Assembly: GCF_019457635.1 (NCBI RefSeq)
Contig: NZ_CP080412.1
Location: forward strand, 3,968,001 to 4,032,000
Direction of reading: 5' to 3'
From: Shewanella mangrovisoli
Lineage (GTDB): Bacteria > Pseudomonadota > Gammaproteobacteria > Enterobacterales > Shewanellaceae
Length of the DNA: 64,000 nt
Shown here: piece after piece, positions 1-8,909 of the stretch
Layout: each line of letters starts with the position of its first letter
Position numbering within the stretch: position 1 is the stretch's first letter
Program-made: the position numbers and the translations under genes
The notes under the pieces: model-generated
What the model was told of the DNA's origin: nothing
Databases searched by the model: none
Seen by the model: only the letters and a program-made list of their open reading frames with translations

Positions 1-595
1 CTGCAGAGTAAACGACTGTGCCATCCATAGGCGCGGTGATTTTGGTATAACCTAAATCGATTCTGGCGCTATCGACATTGATCTCAGCCTGTTGTTTTTG
101 CGCCTGTAACTGCTCAAGCTCGGCTTGATAAACCGTCAAAGTGGCTTCGGCGGCTTCAAAGTCTGCGCGTGAGCTAGCCTTATCGGCGAGCATTTCCTGC
201 TGACGGGTGTATTCGAGTTTTGCCTGACGTATTTGTGCCTGCTTAGCGCGGTACTGGGCATTAATGCTTTTAAGGGAAGCCAGCGCATTTTGCAGGTTGT
301 TTTGCTGGGCAAGGCTGTCGATTTGCGCGATAAGGTCGCCCTTCTTCACCTCTTGGCCAAGATCCACAGGCAAACTCTGAATTTGCCCCGAGACCTGCGC
401 GCCCACACTCACCAACTTGGAGGCCTGCAACATGCCATTGGCGAGCACCGAGTTTTCAATGTCGCCGCGCCTAACGGGTTCAGTCACATAGCTTGGGGTC
501 GCCTCGGGTTTATGCAGCAGAAAATAAGCACCGCCCCCAAGGAGGACTAAACCGCTTAAGATCAATATCAGTTTACGCTTTGAGGATTTTTTCAT
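1..595 (-). CDS. MacA-like periplasmic adaptor of an efflux pump (partial, N-terminal part)
   Basis: Reading the minus strand from the ATG at 595 gives an uninterrupted frame that runs off the left edge, about 198 residues. It begins MKKSSKRKLILI and has one N-terminal membrane anchor (about residues 8-26). A lipoyl/barrel-sandwich half follows (VLANGMLQASKLVSVGAQVSGQIQ), then a long coiled-coil hairpin (about 95-170) and the second barrel half (IDLGYTKITAPMDGTVV). This is the membrane-fusion-protein layout of MacA, which links an inner-membrane MacB-type ABC transporter to an outer-membrane TolC channel. The partner genes would lie beyond the window. RND adaptors look similar, so the MacA call rests on the short N-terminus and the ITAPMDGTV motif. 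Confidence 0.8.
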   Translation of the reverse strand, partial: MKKSSKRKLILILSGLVLLGGGAYFLLHKPEATPSYVTEPVRRGDIENSVLANGMLQASKLVSVGAQVSGQIQSLPVDLGQEVKKGDLIAQIDSLAQQNNLQNALASLKSINAQYRAKQAQIRQAKLEYTRQQEMLADKASSRADFEAAEATLTVYQAELEQLQAQKQQAEINVDSARIDLGYTKITAPMDGTVVYSA

Positions 596-946
596 CTGAA
601 TCTAGGTGTCCATCAATGCCAATGGGCGCAAGCGTGCATCTTGCGGGAGGAAAAATAGTGCAATCAGTATATAGAGTTAGCTCAGCGCAGTAGACGAAGG
701 AAATGTCGATATCAGGTAAAGATTTGCAAATATCTGTGTAGAAGTTTGAAACAGAGAACACGGCCGTAACAATTCCCGCAAACGAACTTAAGTCATTTGT
801 GATGGGTTATTGCCCCCAGCTTTATTGGCATCTATCAAAAAGCACCAACGAGCGCAGGGCATCATCAGGCTCTGGAACTAAAGTGCCATTGTCAGGCGCC
901 GCAAAATTCAGCAAGTTCTCACTATCATGAACTTGGAAGCACTCCT
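596..946. other. Intergenic region between divergent macA-like and esterase genes
   Basis: 351 bp with no convincing gene. A 62-codon minus-strand frame overlaps the macA start and has no family features. The region holds the promoters of both divergent genes and one copy of the shared 16-bp motif at 873-888. Confidence 0.6.
873..888 (+). promoter_or_regulatory. Copy of shared regulatory motif upstream of esterase
   Basis: TGGAACTAAAGTGCCA matches the scoAB-upstream site TGGTACTAAGGTGCCA (read on the minus strand at 18189-18204) at 14 of 16 positions. It is centred about 66 bp before the esterase ATG. Its role as a response-regulator operator is inferred. Confidence 0.45.
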
Positions 947-1873
947 ATGCGCAAATTGACACTCATCGCCACTTGCCTCAGCGCACTGTTATTCACCCCC
1001 GCCTTTGCCCAAAGTCAGTATCAGGCACTTAGCGAATTTGGCGCCAATCCCGGTGAGTTAACCGCCTCCTATTTATCGCCCGAAGGCCCAGGCCAAGATG
1101 CGCTTGTAGTGCTGCTGCATGGCTGTGTGCAGGATGGCGTGGAACTGGCCAACAATAGTGGTTTAACTGCCCTAGCCCAAGAGAAAAAGTTTAGCCTACT
1201 GGTGCCACAACAGAGTTTTGAAAACAATGTAAAGCGTTGTTATAACTGGTTTTCAGCACAGGATACTCAGATAGATAGCGGCGAGATGCTATCGCTGAAA
1301 AACATGATAGCCAAAGCCCAATCCCAATCCGGTGCGAAACGCGTCTATGTGATTGGCCTGTCCGCCGGTGGCGCCATGGCCAGCGCCGCACTGGTGAATT
1401 ATCCCGATGTATTCACCGCAGGCGCAGTGATCGCAGGCCTGCCTTACCCCTGTGCCGACAACCTCACCAAAGCCATTTCCTGCATGAAAAAGGGCCCCGC
1501 CGAGTCTGTTGAAGAACTGGTTAGTTTTGCCAAAAAGGTGCATCCAAACCAACAACACTGGCCCGCCTTAACCGTGTGGACTGGGCAAAACGATGTGGTG
1601 GTGAATCCTGAAAATGCCAAACAACTCTCGGCCCAGTGGGTCGAACTGACCCAAGCGAATAAAACACCAAGAGTCGAACAATACGCCGACTATAGTGTTA
1701 GCACTTGGTCCGATACGAGTGGCAATAACCTTATTTCGTTAGTCGAAATAAATAATATGGGCCATGGCATTGCCGTTAATCCGGATATTAAAAATGGCGG
1801 TAACACGGGAGACTTCTTACTAAAAGCACCTATCAGCAGCATGCCAGAAATAATCAATCTTTGGGGAATATAG
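947..1873 (+). CDS. Secreted PHB-depolymerase-family esterase
   Basis: 308 residues with a clear signal peptide (MRKLTLIATCLSALLFTPAFA). The alpha/beta-hydrolase fold is seen from the oxyanion-hole region VVLLHGCVQDG (about residue 54), the nucleophile elbow GLSAGGAM (Ser about 138) and a late His in NNMGHGIAV. HGC followed by a GLSAGG elbow is typical of the esterase/PHB depolymerase family (LpqC/feruloyl-esterase-like), which cleaves ester bonds of short polyesters or feruloyl esters. It should act in the periplasm or outside the cell. It is monocistronic, with a copy of the motif shared with the scoAB and transporter promoters upstream, suggesting co-regulation. The natural substrate cannot be read from sequence; hydroxybutyrate oligomers are an inference from the neighbourhood. 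Confidence 0.8.
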   Translation: MRKLTLIATCLSALLFTPAFAQSQYQALSEFGANPGELTASYLSPEGPGQDALVVLLHGCVQDGVELANNSGLTALAQEKKFSLLVPQQSFENNVKRCYNWFSAQDTQIDSGEMLSLKNMIAKAQSQSGAKRVYVIGLSAGGAMASAALVNYPDVFTAGAVIAGLPYPCADNLTKAISCMKKGPAESVEELVSFAKKVHPNQQHWPALTVWTGQNDVVVNPENAKQLSAQWVELTQANKTPRVEQYADYSVSTWSDTSGNNLISLVEINNMGHGIAVNPDIKNGGNTGDFLLKAPISSMPEIINLWGI

Positions 1874-1951
1874 GGTTTAATTATAAATAAACCCTGAGTA
1901 TCGATATTCAACGTATCGGTATAAAAATAAAAACAATGAGTTAAAAACACA

Positions 1952-1966
1952 TACTACTATAGTACC
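1952..1966 (-). promoter_or_regulatory. Shared regulatory motif, site 1 upstream of TonB receptor
   Basis: TACTACTATAGTACC; the minus strand reads GGTACTATAGTAGTA, 13 of 15 matches to the window-derived consensus GGTACTAAGGTAGTA. It contains the dyad TACTA-tag-TAGTA. It lies about 108 bp before the receptor ATG. Confidence 0.45.
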
Positions 1967-2014
1967 GATTTAAATTTTAAATAATTACTATAGAGTCAAT
2001 GTGAATCAAAAAAA

Positions 2015-2029
2015 ATAGTAGTAAGTACC
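2015..2029 (-). promoter_or_regulatory. Shared regulatory motif, weaker site 2 upstream of TonB receptor
   Basis: ATAGTAGTAAGTACC. Its first nine bases are the inverted repeat of 1952-1960 (TACTACTAT), and both copies are followed by AGTACC. The match to the consensus is weaker than site 1. It sits about 45 bp before the ATG, close to where the RNA polymerase site should be. Confidence 0.3.
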
Positions 2030-2066
2030 AACCTTTAAAAAATAAATACTACAACGGGAAATCTGT

Positions 2067-4343
2067 ATGAAACAGAATACTATCAAAATGAGTTGCATTG
2101 CTTTAGCTATCTCATCTGCATTGGCAGCACAATATGCTGTTGCTGAGGATGAAAATAGCACCGGGGAGAAGCAAGCCACCTTAGAACGCATTGAAGTCAC
2201 CGCCCGTAAGTCCATTGAGAGCCTGCAAAACGTACCAGTTGCAGTGACTTCGGTCAGTGCTGACGATTTAGCGGAAAATGGCATCAGCGTGATGACTGAA
2301 ATCCAGCAATTTTCACCCAACACCACGCTGCAATCCAGTCGCGGCACTAACTCTACCCTCACGGCCTTTATTCGCGGTGTCGGCCAGGAAGATCCGCTCT
2401 GGGGCTATGAGCCCGGCGTCGGTATCTATATCGATGATGTGTATATCGCCCGCCCACAGGGCGCGGTGCTCGATATCCTCGATGTACAACGTATCGAAGT
2501 ACTGCGCGGCCCACAGGGCACCCTCTATGGTAAAAATACCATCGGCGGCGCGGTCAAATACGTGACTAAGAAGATGAGCGGTGACGCTGAGTTAAACCTC
2601 AATGCCACCGTCGGCAGCTACAACCAGCAAGACTACAAGATAGCGGGTCAATTACCTTTAATTGATGACAAGCTGTATATTGGCGGCGCCTTCGCCAGCT
2701 TAAATCGCGATGGTTATGGTGACTTCATTACCTCAGCGATACCAGGTCAAGATACTGAAAACTATAACAAAGATGTTATGGCGGGGCGTGTGAGCTTAGA
2801 ATACACGCCAACCGACAACCTGTTTATGCGCCTCAACTACGACAAGACCAAAGATGAGTCGAATTCAAAGGGCGGCTACCGTATGCTCCCCAGTGTCCTG
2901 ACAGATGCCCCAGTGCCAGACAGCAAATACGACTCTTACACCAGTATGCCAACCTGGAACAAGGTGGAAACCGAAGGTTGGGGGCTGACCATTGAATACG
3001 GCTTGAACGATGACTGGACACTAAAATCCGTCACCTCATCCCGCGAGAGCTATTCGCCCACCAACATCGACTTTGACAACACGAGTCTGCGTATTTTGGA
3101 CGTTCCCGCTATCTATGATGACGAGCAATTTAGTCAGGAATTCCAAGCTAACTACGACGGCGATAACTTGAAACTCGTATCAGGCCTTTATTACTTTAAA
3201 GGCGATTCCTGCGGGATGTTCGATTCCATCCTGTATGAATATTACAAAGCTTACGGTGGTCTAACGCGTGAAGTTCGTGGTTGCAACAACAGTGAAAGCT
3301 ATGCCGCCTACGCTCAAGGCACTTACGACATCACAGATAAATTGTCGATGACCGCCGGTTTGCGTTATACCCGCGAAACGAAGGATGCCACTGTCTATAA
3401 CGGCATCATGTTTACGACGCTTTACCCCGAAACAGGCTGGATCCCAGGATATGTTCGCGATGAAGATGCCATCAACGCCAGTATTCCTAAGGTATTAGAT
3501 GATGAAGAAACCTGGTCGAAACTCAATCCACGCTTAGGTTTAGAGTACCAACTCAGCGACGATATGATGCTCTTTACCAGCTATTCACAGGGCTTCAAAT
3601 CGGGCACCTTTAACCCAAGGGCAACGGGTCCAGAACCCGCAGTAGACCCAGAAGTCGTTGATTCCTATGAACTGGGTATGAAGAGTGAATGGTTTGACAG
3701 ACTGCGAGTTAACGCAACAGCCTTCTACTTAGACCATAAAGACAGGCAGTTCGTGACCGTATTACCCGGTGAAAACGCGTCCGATCTTAATCAACGCCTA
3801 GGCAATATTGGTAAATCGACCGCCACGGGTCTAGAACTCGAAGTGGAATACGCTGCGACTGAGTCATTGAATCTGTTTGCGACTCTGGGCTTAATCGATG
3901 CCAGCTTCGAGGAAGTCATCTCCTACGATAGCGATGGAAACCGCATCGACATCAGCGATACTTACACTATCACCAACACCCCAGATACCACGGCAAACGT
4001 TGGATTTAGCTACAATATCGACACGGATATCGGCAGCTTTGTGGCCAACGGAAACTATTACTATCGCAGCGACTATGACTTAGCCGTAGTAAACAACCTG
4101 TTGAGCCAGGACGGTTATGGCCTGCTCAACCTCGGCTTAAACTGGTACAGCAACGACGGCCATTGGCACGCGGGTCTGCATTGGAAAAACGTCACTAACG
4201 AAGAATATCTGGTCGGTAACTATGCCTTCGTCACCCCAGATGGTAATGGCGGATATATTCCAGGTTTAGGCGGTGACAATACATTAATTGGTTATTATGG
4301 CGATCCAGAGACTATCTCTCTCACTGTTGGCTATAATTTCTAG
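2067..4343 (+). CDS. TonB-dependent outer-membrane receptor
   Basis: 758 residues with a signal peptide ending near AAQYAVAEDE, a TonB-box-like LERIEVTAR and a plug domain. Plug signs are NVPVAVTSVSADDL, the VDDVYIARPQ segment and VLRGPQGTLYGKNTIGGAVKYVTKK. A 22-strand barrel follows, ending in the aromatic terminus LTVGYNF. Such receptors import large or scarce substrates across the outer membrane using TonB energy. The plug resembles the carbohydrate/organic-substrate type rather than classical siderophore receptors. It is monocistronic, with a hairpin terminator downstream and two copies of the shared motif in the AT-rich leader. The convergent two-component pair next to it and the motif suggest uptake of the compound sensed by that system. 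Confidence 0.88.
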   Translation: MKQNTIKMSCIALAISSALAAQYAVAEDENSTGEKQATLERIEVTARKSIESLQNVPVAVTSVSADDLAENGISVMTEIQQFSPNTTLQSSRGTNSTLTAFIRGVGQEDPLWGYEPGVGIYIDDVYIARPQGAVLDILDVQRIEVLRGPQGTLYGKNTIGGAVKYVTKKMSGDAELNLNATVGSYNQQDYKIAGQLPLIDDKLYIGGAFASLNRDGYGDFITSAIPGQDTENYNKDVMAGRVSLEYTPTDNLFMRLNYDKTKDESNSKGGYRMLPSVLTDAPVPDSKYDSYTSMPTWNKVETEGWGLTIEYGLNDDWTLKSVTSSRESYSPTNIDFDNTSLRILDVPAIYDDEQFSQEFQANYDGDNLKLVSGLYYFKGDSCGMFDSILYEYYKAYGGLTREVRGCNNSESYAAYAQGTYDITDKLSMTAGLRYTRETKDATVYNGIMFTTLYPETGWIPGYVRDEDAINASIPKVLDDEETWSKLNPRLGLEYQLSDDMMLFTSYSQGFKSGTFNPRATGPEPAVDPEVVDSYELGMKSEWFDRLRVNATAFYLDHKDRQFVTVLPGENASDLNQRLGNIGKSTATGLELEVEYAATESLNLFATLGLIDASFEEVISYDSDGNRIDISDTYTITNTPDTTANVGFSYNIDTDIGSFVANGNYYYRSDYDLAVVNNLLSQDGYGLLNLGLNWYSNDGHWHAGLHWKNVTNEEYLVGNYAFVTPDGNGGYIPGLGGDNTLIGYYGDPETISLTVGYNF

Positions 4344-4367
4344 AATATAATGTTATTGACGCATAAT

Positions 4368-4395
4368 AATAACCGACTCCCATGAGTCGGTTATT
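4368..4395 (+). terminator. Hairpin terminator after TonB receptor
   Basis: 12-bp perfect stem AATAACCGACTC / GAGTCGGTTATT with a 4-nt loop, followed by a short T-containing tail. Confidence 0.65.
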
Positions 4396-4475
4396 AGTTT
4401 AACGGCTTTAAATATTATCTAGCATTAATTTCCAATAGGATTAAACTGGGTTAAAAAAAATAAAGGGAACGGATT

Positions 4476-5147
4476 ATGTCTCAGATAAAAGTCGCCATTG
4501 CTGATGATCATCCATTATTTCGTACAGCCTTAACGCAAGCTGTTCTCAAAAATGTGAATACAGCGGAAGTATTGGAAGCGGAAAACTTTCAAGAATTAAT
4601 TACGCTCGTTGAGAATAATCCTGATATTGAACTGATCTTTCTCGATTTACATATGCCCGGCAATGAGGGCTTTACTGGCTTAACCCTACTACAGAATCAT
4701 TTTCCCGATATCGCAGTGATCATGGTGTCCTCCGATGATCAGCCCGAGATTATCCGTAAGGCCATTAACTTTGGCGCCAGTGCGTTTATCCCCAAATCTG
4801 CCAGCTTAACCCAGATCTCTACAGCGATTGCCACAGTGCTCGAAGGGGAAGTCTGGCTACCGGAACACACGGATATCAATATCGATCAGCAAACCGCTGC
4901 CGAGCATCAACGTTTAGCGAAGCAACTGGCGCAATTAACCCCGCAACAATACACAGTGCTGGCCAGCATTGCCAATGGACGCTTAAACAAACAGATCGCC
5001 TATGACCTTGATATTAAAGAGACCACGGTTAAAAAACACGTGTCGGCAATACTGGTCAAACTCGAAGTTTACAACCGCACTCAGGCGGGCTTAGTCTTCC
5101 AACAGTTGATGATAACCAGCAACGATAAACCGCCGATCAGCGCCTAA
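4476..5147 (+). CDS. LuxR/NarL-type response regulator (CrbR-like)
   Basis: 223 residues. The N-terminal receiver has the acidic pair in VAIADDHPLF, a phosphoacceptor Asp57 in IFLDLHMPG and a Lys in FIPKSAS. The C-terminal LuxR helix-turn-helix (about 152-212) reads LTPQQYTVL through ETTVKKHVSAIL. The start is supported by AAGGGAACGG before the ATG. Convergently encoded next to it is an SLC5-type hybrid histidine kinase, the usual partner in CrbS/CrbR (MxtR/ErdR) systems, which control acetate and related short-chain acid metabolism in Vibrio, Pseudomonas and Shewanella. I infer it binds the quasi-palindromic motif found upstream of the nearby receptor, transporter and scoAB genes. Whether this is CrbR itself or a paralogue cannot be told. 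Confidence 0.85.
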   Translation: MSQIKVAIADDHPLFRTALTQAVLKNVNTAEVLEAENFQELITLVENNPDIELIFLDLHMPGNEGFTGLTLLQNHFPDIAVIMVSSDDQPEIIRKAINFGASAFIPKSASLTQISTAIATVLEGEVWLPEHTDINIDQQTAAEHQRLAKQLAQLTPQQYTVLASIANGRLNKQIAYDLDIKETTVKKHVSAILVKLEVYNRTQAGLVFQQLMITSNDKPPISA

Positions 5148-5180
5148 CCAACCTAGGCTCCAGAATCCAAACCTAAAGGA

Positions 5181-5205
5181 AAACAGTGGCACTAAACCAC
5201 TGTTT
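5181..5205. terminator. Hairpin terminator between convergent regulator and kinase genes
   Basis: AAACAGTGG / CCACTGTTT stem with a 7-nt loop and a T-run on the plus strand. It serves the regulator and possibly the kinase. Confidence 0.6.
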
Positions 5206-5245
5206 TTATCCGTATTTATTAAGCCAGAAGCACGATAGTGCAGAG

Positions 5246-8200
5246 TTAAGACAATTGCTTAATCAATCGTTTTAAGGCGGTGGCCTTAACGGGTTTACGC
5301 ACAAAACTGAACTGTGCACTGCTGGTATGTTGCCGCACGGATTCAGACGGATCCGCCGAGCAGATAATGCAGGTCGGACGCTGGCCGCTAAACACAGGAT
5401 GAGTGAGCAAGCTTTGCACCAGATCGACACCGTTTTGGTCATCATCCAAGTGGTAATCGGCAATAATAAGCTTCGGCAACACCTGCTGCGTCAGTTGCTG
5501 CTCGGCGCTGGCTTTATCTCGAGCAGTGAGTACATTGCAGCCCCAGCCTAACAGCAATGAGGAAATGGCCTTTAGCATTAACTCATCGTTATCTATGACT
5601 AACACGCTGATATTAAAGCTATCATTTACACCTTCCTCTTCGCTGCGTAGCTTAACCACATTACTGGGTTTGGCCTGAGCGAATACGCGCGGTACTTCAA
5701 CACTAAAACAGGTGCCCTTACCCACCTCGGAGTGCAAGCTAATCTTAAGCCCGAGTAACTTAGCGATGCGATCGCAAATCGCCAGCCCCAGCCCAAGCCC
5801 CGGGATCTCCCGCGTTTGTTCGAGGCGCTCAAACTCACCGAAAATCGCCTGCTGTTTATCTTGAGGTATGCCCGGGCCATTGTCCCACACTTGGATAAGC
5901 AGGCTATGTTCGAGTCGCCTCACCCCCAGCAGCACCTTAGGCACAAAATCGGCTTGTGATAGCTTAGGCAGAGCCGCGCTGGCATTGAGCGGCAGCGGCG
6001 TTTGCCGATTCACCGCGCCAGCCGGGGAATAATGGAACGCATTGGAGAGGAAGTTTTGAATAATCCGTCGCAGTAAACGTTGATCGCTCTGCACTAGGCA
6101 GGAGGAAAACTGATAGGAAAAATCTATGCCCTGCTCGGCAGAAAGTACTTTAAATTCATTTACTAAGGTCGAGAGTAAATCATTGAGCGCAAACTGGCTC
6201 TGCTCGGTTTTAAGGCTGCTGCTATCGAGGCGGGAAATTTCCACCAGATCGGATAACAGGCTCTCCACCACATTTAAGGAGGCTTCAATATGAGTGGCGA
6301 GATCCTTGAGTTCGGTCGACGTCACCCGCTGTTTGAGCATCTCGGTAAACAGGGTGAGCGCGTTAAAGGGCTGCATTAAGTCGTGGCTCGCCGCCGCTAA
6401 AAAACGCGTCTTACTGCTATTGGCCGCCTCGGCTTCGGCCTTGGCTTTAGCGAGCTCCCTTGTGCGGCTTTCGACCCGCTTTTCGAGGGTTTCGTTAGCC
6501 AGTTGCAGGGCTTTTTCGGCCTGAATATGGTCGGTAATATCGGTAAAGGTACTGACAAAGCCACCACCAGGCATGGCTTGACCACGGATTTCCAGCACTT
6601 TGCCATCGAGCATAGTGCGCAGAAAATGATGTGGACTACCGCTACGCATATGGGCGAGGCGCTTTTCCAGCAGCTCATGGGCCTCATCGCCTACAATGAT
6701 GCCGCGCTCGATATTAAACCTCAGCAGCTTCTCTATCGGTATGCCAGCTTTTACCAAATCTTTAGGATAATCAAGCAACTCAATATAACGTTTGTTCCAT
6801 GCAACTAGGCGCATATCGGCATCGACCACGCTAATGCCCTGTTCGATATTTTCGACCCCAGATTGCAGCAGTTCGCGGTTAAACTCGAAGATCTGGTTGG
6901 CCTCATCGACTATGCTGACCACATCCTCCAGCGGCACCTGCTGCGAGCGTGAGGCGGCATTCATCACCATCCGCGTCGAGGCAGACCCTAACACCCCCGA
7001 CAACTTAAGGCGGGTGTAATCCACCAGCTCCTCGCGCCGTGTGGCTAATTGCAATTCAGAACCAAGTACCTTCGCCCTAGCCAGCAGGGCGTCGGCTTCT
7101 TCCTTATTGATAAAGCGGTGTAATAGGCTCGCCAGATCCTCAACCGAGAGGTGCCGTTCCAGCGCCACCTGTTTGCGGTTAACAAACACATCGGCTTGAA
7201 GCACTTCCCCCACACTCTGCTCTTTCAGCAACGAAATCAGCACAAAACAACCGACGTTCGCAAGCAAACTATACAGTAGGCCGTGGCTGATATTATCCAG
7301 CCCTGTTAGACCAAATAGCGCGGTTGGGGTTAGCCATGGAATATTCAACAACCCTTGAGTGACCCAGAGAGCATCGGGGAAGGTCGCGGGCAGCAGCAAG
7401 GTATAAAGCCAGACTAAACTGCCCATCAACATGCCCCAAAAGGCACCTTGAGTGGTGGCGCGGCGCCAATAGAGCGCCCCTACGGCGGCGGGAAAGAACT
7501 GCGACAGCAGCACAAAGGATAATAAGCCAATGCTGGCCAAGTGATTCTGCTGATCGATATAACGCTCGAAGGCAAAGGCCGATAGCAGAATCGCCGCTAT
7601 CGATATCCGCCGTAAATTGAGCAATATCCCCGCGAGCTGTGGCGTCTGCTGCGAGCTAAATTTCGGCAACCTCAGCAGCAATGGAGTTAAAATCTCGGTT
7701 GAAATCATGGTACTGAGTACAATCGCCGCCACGATCACCATGGCGGTTGCCGCCGCAAGGCCGCCAATATACACCAAGACCCCCAGCCAAGCCTGCTGAT
7801 AGAAGAGTGGTAAGGTCAGCACATAGGTGTCGGCATCGACACTGCCGCCGGGAAAGCTAATCTGCCCCGCAAGCGCGATAGGCAATACAAAGGCATTAAT
7901 CAGCAGCAGATACAGCGGCACCATCCAACGGGCGGCTTTTAACTCTTTGGCATGATGATTTTCAATCATCATCATGTGAAATTCCTGTGGCAGCGCATAG
8001 ATGGTGATGGCACCCAGCAGAATTTGTGACAGCACAAAATAGAGTGAATTGCCCTCAGAGCTCGGCGGCAAATGCTGACCTCGAGCGAGCAAATCACTAA
8101 AACCATCAAACACATAGAAAGTCGCGAACAACCCGACCATGGTGAGCGCAAACAGTTTTACGATAGAGCTAAAGGCTATCGCCAGAACCAAGCCTTGATT

Positions 8201-8764
8201 TTGTTTACTGGCCGAAAGCTGCCGAGTACCGAATAAGATACTAAAGATAATCAACACGATAGTAACAATAAACGCAGTGCTGATCCCTGATTGAAAAGTG
8301 CCAGTTAAAAGGTCGAAGCTGGTGCTTATCGCCCTCAGTTGCAGCGCGATATAGGGAATAGTGCCAAAGAGGGACACCATGGCAACACTGGCGGCAATTT
8401 TAGGCGAGCGGTCAAAGCGGCAGGCGATAAAGTCGGCAATCGAGGTCAGGTTTTGGCTTTTGATGATCTGCAGCGTGCGCATCAACATAGGCCACGCCAG
8501 CACGAGACAGATTATCGAACCTATGTAGATGGGCGCTAACCAAGCACCCGTGGTCGCCGCTTGCCCAACCGTGCCGTAAAACGCCCACGAAGTACAACAC
8601 ACCCCCAAGGACAAACTGTACACCCAAGGCCGTTTACGCCATTGATCTATCGCCTGATTTTGCCCCCACTGGGCGACAATAAACAGCACAGCCAAATAGG
8701 CAATCGATATAACGCTGATCCACCAAGTATCAACAGACAACCACGCCAGCAAGATATTCCCCAA
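5246..8764 (-). CDS. SLC5-fused hybrid sensor histidine kinase (CrbS-like)
   Basis: About 1172 residues. The first ~490 form a sodium/solute-symporter (SLC5) module with about 13 membrane helices. A STAC-like segment (about 500-590) links it to a PAS domain (about 640-760: ENIEQGISVVDADMRLVAWNKRY), a coiled coil, and a HisKA domain with His794 in AAASHDLMQPFNALTLF. An HATPase domain (VWDNGPGIP, GLGLGLAICDRIA) and a C-terminal receiver with Asp1103 in LIIADYHLDDD follow. This is the CrbS/MxtR architecture, thought to couple sensing or transport of a short-chain acid to phosphorelay. The start is uncertain: an in-frame stop lies just upstream of the TTG at 8764, and a TTG at 8752 has the better-spaced GGGGA. 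The likely partner is the convergent regulator at 4476. The divergent MFS-hydrolase operon shares its upstream region. Confidence 0.9.
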   Translation of the reverse strand: MGNILLAWLSVDTWWISVISIAYLAVLFIVAQWGQNQAIDQWRKRPWVYSLSLGVCCTSWAFYGTVGQAATTGAWLAPIYIGSIICLVLAWPMLMRTLQIIKSQNLTSIADFIACRFDRSPKIAASVAMVSLFGTIPYIALQLRAISTSFDLLTGTFQSGISTAFIVTIVLIIFSILFGTRQLSASKQNQGLVLAIAFSSIVKLFALTMVGLFATFYVFDGFSDLLARGQHLPPSSEGNSLYFVLSQILLGAITIYALPQEFHMMMIENHHAKELKAARWMVPLYLLLINAFVLPIALAGQISFPGGSVDADTYVLTLPLFYQQAWLGVLVYIGGLAAATAMVIVAAIVLSTMISTEILTPLLLRLPKFSSQQTPQLAGILLNLRRISIAAILLSAFAFERYIDQQNHLASIGLLSFVLLSQFFPAAVGALYWRRATTQGAFWGMLMGSLVWLYTLLLPATFPDALWVTQGLLNIPWLTPTALFGLTGLDNISHGLLYSLLANVGCFVLISLLKEQSVGEVLQADVFVNRKQVALERHLSVEDLASLLHRFINKEEADALLARAKVLGSELQLATRREELVDYTRLKLSGVLGSASTRMVMNAASRSQQVPLEDVVSIVDEANQIFEFNRELLQSGVENIEQGISVVDADMRLVAWNKRYIELLDYPKDLVKAGIPIEKLLRFNIERGIIVGDEAHELLEKRLAHMRSGSPHHFLRTMLDGKVLEIRGQAMPGGGFVSTFTDITDHIQAEKALQLANETLEKRVESRTRELAKAKAEAEAANSSKTRFLAAASHDLMQPFNALTLFTEMLKQRVTSTELKDLATHIEASLNVVESLLSDLVEISRLDSSSLKTEQSQFALNDLLSTLVNEFKVLSAEQGIDFSYQFSSCLVQSDQRLLRRIIQNFLSNAFHYSPAGAVNRQTPLPLNASAALPKLSQADFVPKVLLGVRRLEHSLLIQVWDNGPGIPQDKQQAIFGEFERLEQTREIPGLGLGLAICDRIAKLLGLKISLHSEVGKGTCFSVEVPRVFAQAKPSNVVKLRSEEEGVNDSFNISVLVIDNDELMLKAISSLLLGWGCNVLTARDKASAEQQLTQQVLPKLIIADYHLDDDQNGVDLVQSLLTHPVFSGQRPTCIICSADPSESVRQHTSSAQFSFVRKPVKATALKRLIKQLS

Positions 8765-8831
8765 TCAACCTGTATACACCCAGCCAAACTACACTAGACA
8801 AACAAATTGTTAAACACTTGATAACAGCACG

Positions 8832-8848
8832 GTGCACTAAGGTAGTAC
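8832..8848 (+). promoter_or_regulatory. Shared regulatory motif between sensor kinase and MFS gene
   Basis: GTGCACTAAGGTAGTAC. The 15-mer 8833-8847 matches GGTACTAAGGTAGTA at 13 of 15 positions. It is centred about 70 bp before the MFS ATG, in the divergent control region of the kinase gene. Confidence 0.5.
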
Positions 8849-8909
8849 TTATTTATCCCACCCCATCGGCTAACCTACGGCCAATATTGACTCGAGGTTT
8901 TAAACAACT

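Noticed and set aside
573..761. 62-codon minus-strand frame overlapping the macA start
   Set aside because: It lacks family features and conflicts with the macA-like gene, which has a clear start and domain pattern.
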